Assembly: GCA_000710935.1 (NCBI GenBank)
Contig: BAYV01000015.1
Span: 1-64,000, forward strand
Reading direction: 5' to 3'
Source: Iodidimonas nitroreducens
Lineage (GTDB): Bacteria; Pseudomonadota; Alphaproteobacteria; Sphingomonadales; Rhodothalassiaceae
Length of the DNA stretch: 64,000 nucleotides
In this document: positions 63,587 to 64,000 of the stretch, piece by piece
Position numbering within the stretch: position 1 is the first letter of the stretch
How the letters are laid out: every line of letters begins with the position of its first letter
Program-made: the position numbers and the translations under genes
Notes under the pieces: model-generated
Told to the model about the DNA's origin: nothing
Database searches by the model: none
The model's input: the letters and a program-made list of their open reading frames with translations, nothing else

Positions 63587-64000
63587 TCATAGCGCATCAC
63601 CGGCACGCCGGAAACGCCGGAAAGAATTATCGCCAAAGTGCCCTTCGCCCCTTGAAGCAAGCCTTTCGGCCTTCTGCAGATCATCATGCGTATTGATATT
63701 GAAAAACGGATCATAAGACGTAATCGGCCAATCCACTTTGGCCATGGTACATTCCCGTGCAAAGCCCTGCATCGACCGACGACCGCTATTCCAATAATCT
63801 GGCAAGATATCAAGCACTTCGGTTCGCCATACACCAGCCAGCGGGTGCAACCTGCCACCAGAACAAGCCAGCGCAACGCCATGACCTTCCAATGCATGAT
63901 GAAGGCGCGGCAGCAGATCATCGGGGAGAAAAGGCATGTCGCACCCGATCATCATCACTGTCGGCATATCCCTTGCTTTGGCAAAAGTCAGCGCGCTTTC
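63587..64000 (-). CDS. mobA: MobA-like molybdenum cofactor guanylyltransferase (partial)
   Basis: The 5' part is cut off by the right window edge; at least 137 C-terminal residues are visible. Motifs MIGCDMPFLPDDLL, HPLAGVWRTEVLDIL and FNINTHDDLQKAE fit MobA, which attaches GMP to molybdopterin. The reading frame is open to the edge. Possible use for the molybdenum hydroxylase CoxM/CoxS-like subunits elsewhere in the window is an inference; a MocA/nucleotidyltransferase relative is the alternative. Confidence 0.85.
   Translation of the reverse strand, partial: ESALTFAKARDMPTVMMIGCDMPFLPDDLLPRLHHALEGHGVALACSGGRLHPLAGVWRTEVLDILPDYWNSGRRSMQGFARECTMAKVDWPITSYDPFFNINTHDDLQKAERLASRGEGHFGDNSFRRFRRAGDAL

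Overview
The window looks like about 64 kb of chromosome from a moderately GC-rich alphaproteobacterium. The lineage call rests on several genes together: a proton-translocating transhydrogenase with the alpha subunit split in two (pntAA/pntAB/pntB), a GapR-type (DUF2312) nucleoid protein, a CcrM-type GANTC adenine methyltransferase, a stand-alone ATP synthase F0 operon with two b-type subunits (I-a-c-b'-b), DUF1244 and DUF721 proteins, and an ast operon carrying an M20 peptidase. The order cannot be fixed from the sequence alone; Kordiimonadales- or Rhodospirillales-like lineages are possible. No rRNA, tRNA, CRISPR array, prophage or insertion sequence was seen.

Layout. 1-4.7 kb: transhydrogenase operon with a tiny membrane protein upstream, then an ABC1/UbiB-type kinase. 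4.9-7.6 kb: sigma54 response regulator, glutamate racemase, GapR. 7.9-10.5 kb: a complete bufferin operon, consisting of a DUF2282 secreted precursor, a DUF692/MNIO modifying enzyme, a DUF2063 partner and a DoxX membrane protein; this is the most notable specialised system here. 10.5-17 kb: DUF1244, prepilin peptidase, N-formylglutamate amidohydrolase family protein, acetyl-CoA synthetase, and a DUF4212/sodium:solute symporter pair whose small subunit ends in nine perfect copies of a 15-bp repeat. 17.3-25.2 kb: ferric iron ABC permease and binding protein with a Fur-like box between them, an M48-like lipoprotein gene bracketed by 23-bp repeats, an FMN-dependent glutamate-synthase-like protein, nadA and a beta-lactamase-fold hydrolase. 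25.4-31.5 kb: LuxR solo, thioesterase, an orphan CoxM/CoxS pair, LysE exporter, epoxide-hydrolase-like protein, K+/H+ antiporter. 31.6-45.8 kb: housekeeping genes (cation antiporter, FolM-like SDR, FolB, UvrC, RNase HII, CcrM, M20 peptidase, MutY, DciA-like, DsbA-like, SMC). 45.9-53.2 kb: ATP synthase F0 operon, a secreted Cys protein, a MaoC hydratase, ychF-pth-rplY, SDR. 53.4-57.8 kb: an operon of YfiR-like periplasmic protein, TonB-dependent receptor and chemoreceptor, the receptor being cut by one in-frame TAG. 58.1-63.4 kb: arginine succinyltransferase pathway genes (M20 peptidase, astA, astD, astB). The window ends inside a MobA-like gene.

How the genes work together. The bufferin genes form one short-spaced unit that should make, modify and support a copper-binding secreted peptide. 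The ast genes should degrade arginine to glutamate, with the M20 enzyme standing where AstE would be expected. The YfiR-TonB-MCP trio looks like a ligand uptake/sensing unit feeding chemotaxis. The ccrM gene is preceded by five GANTC sites in 65 bp, which suggests methylation-dependent autoregulation.

A recurring theme is short, mostly in-frame tandem duplication (12 to 23 bp) at gene ends: DUF4212 C-terminus, AstD N-terminus, thioesterase N-terminus, the rnhB leader, and both sides of the M48 gene. All starts given here were chosen by eye from ribosome-binding sites, overlaps and family lengths.
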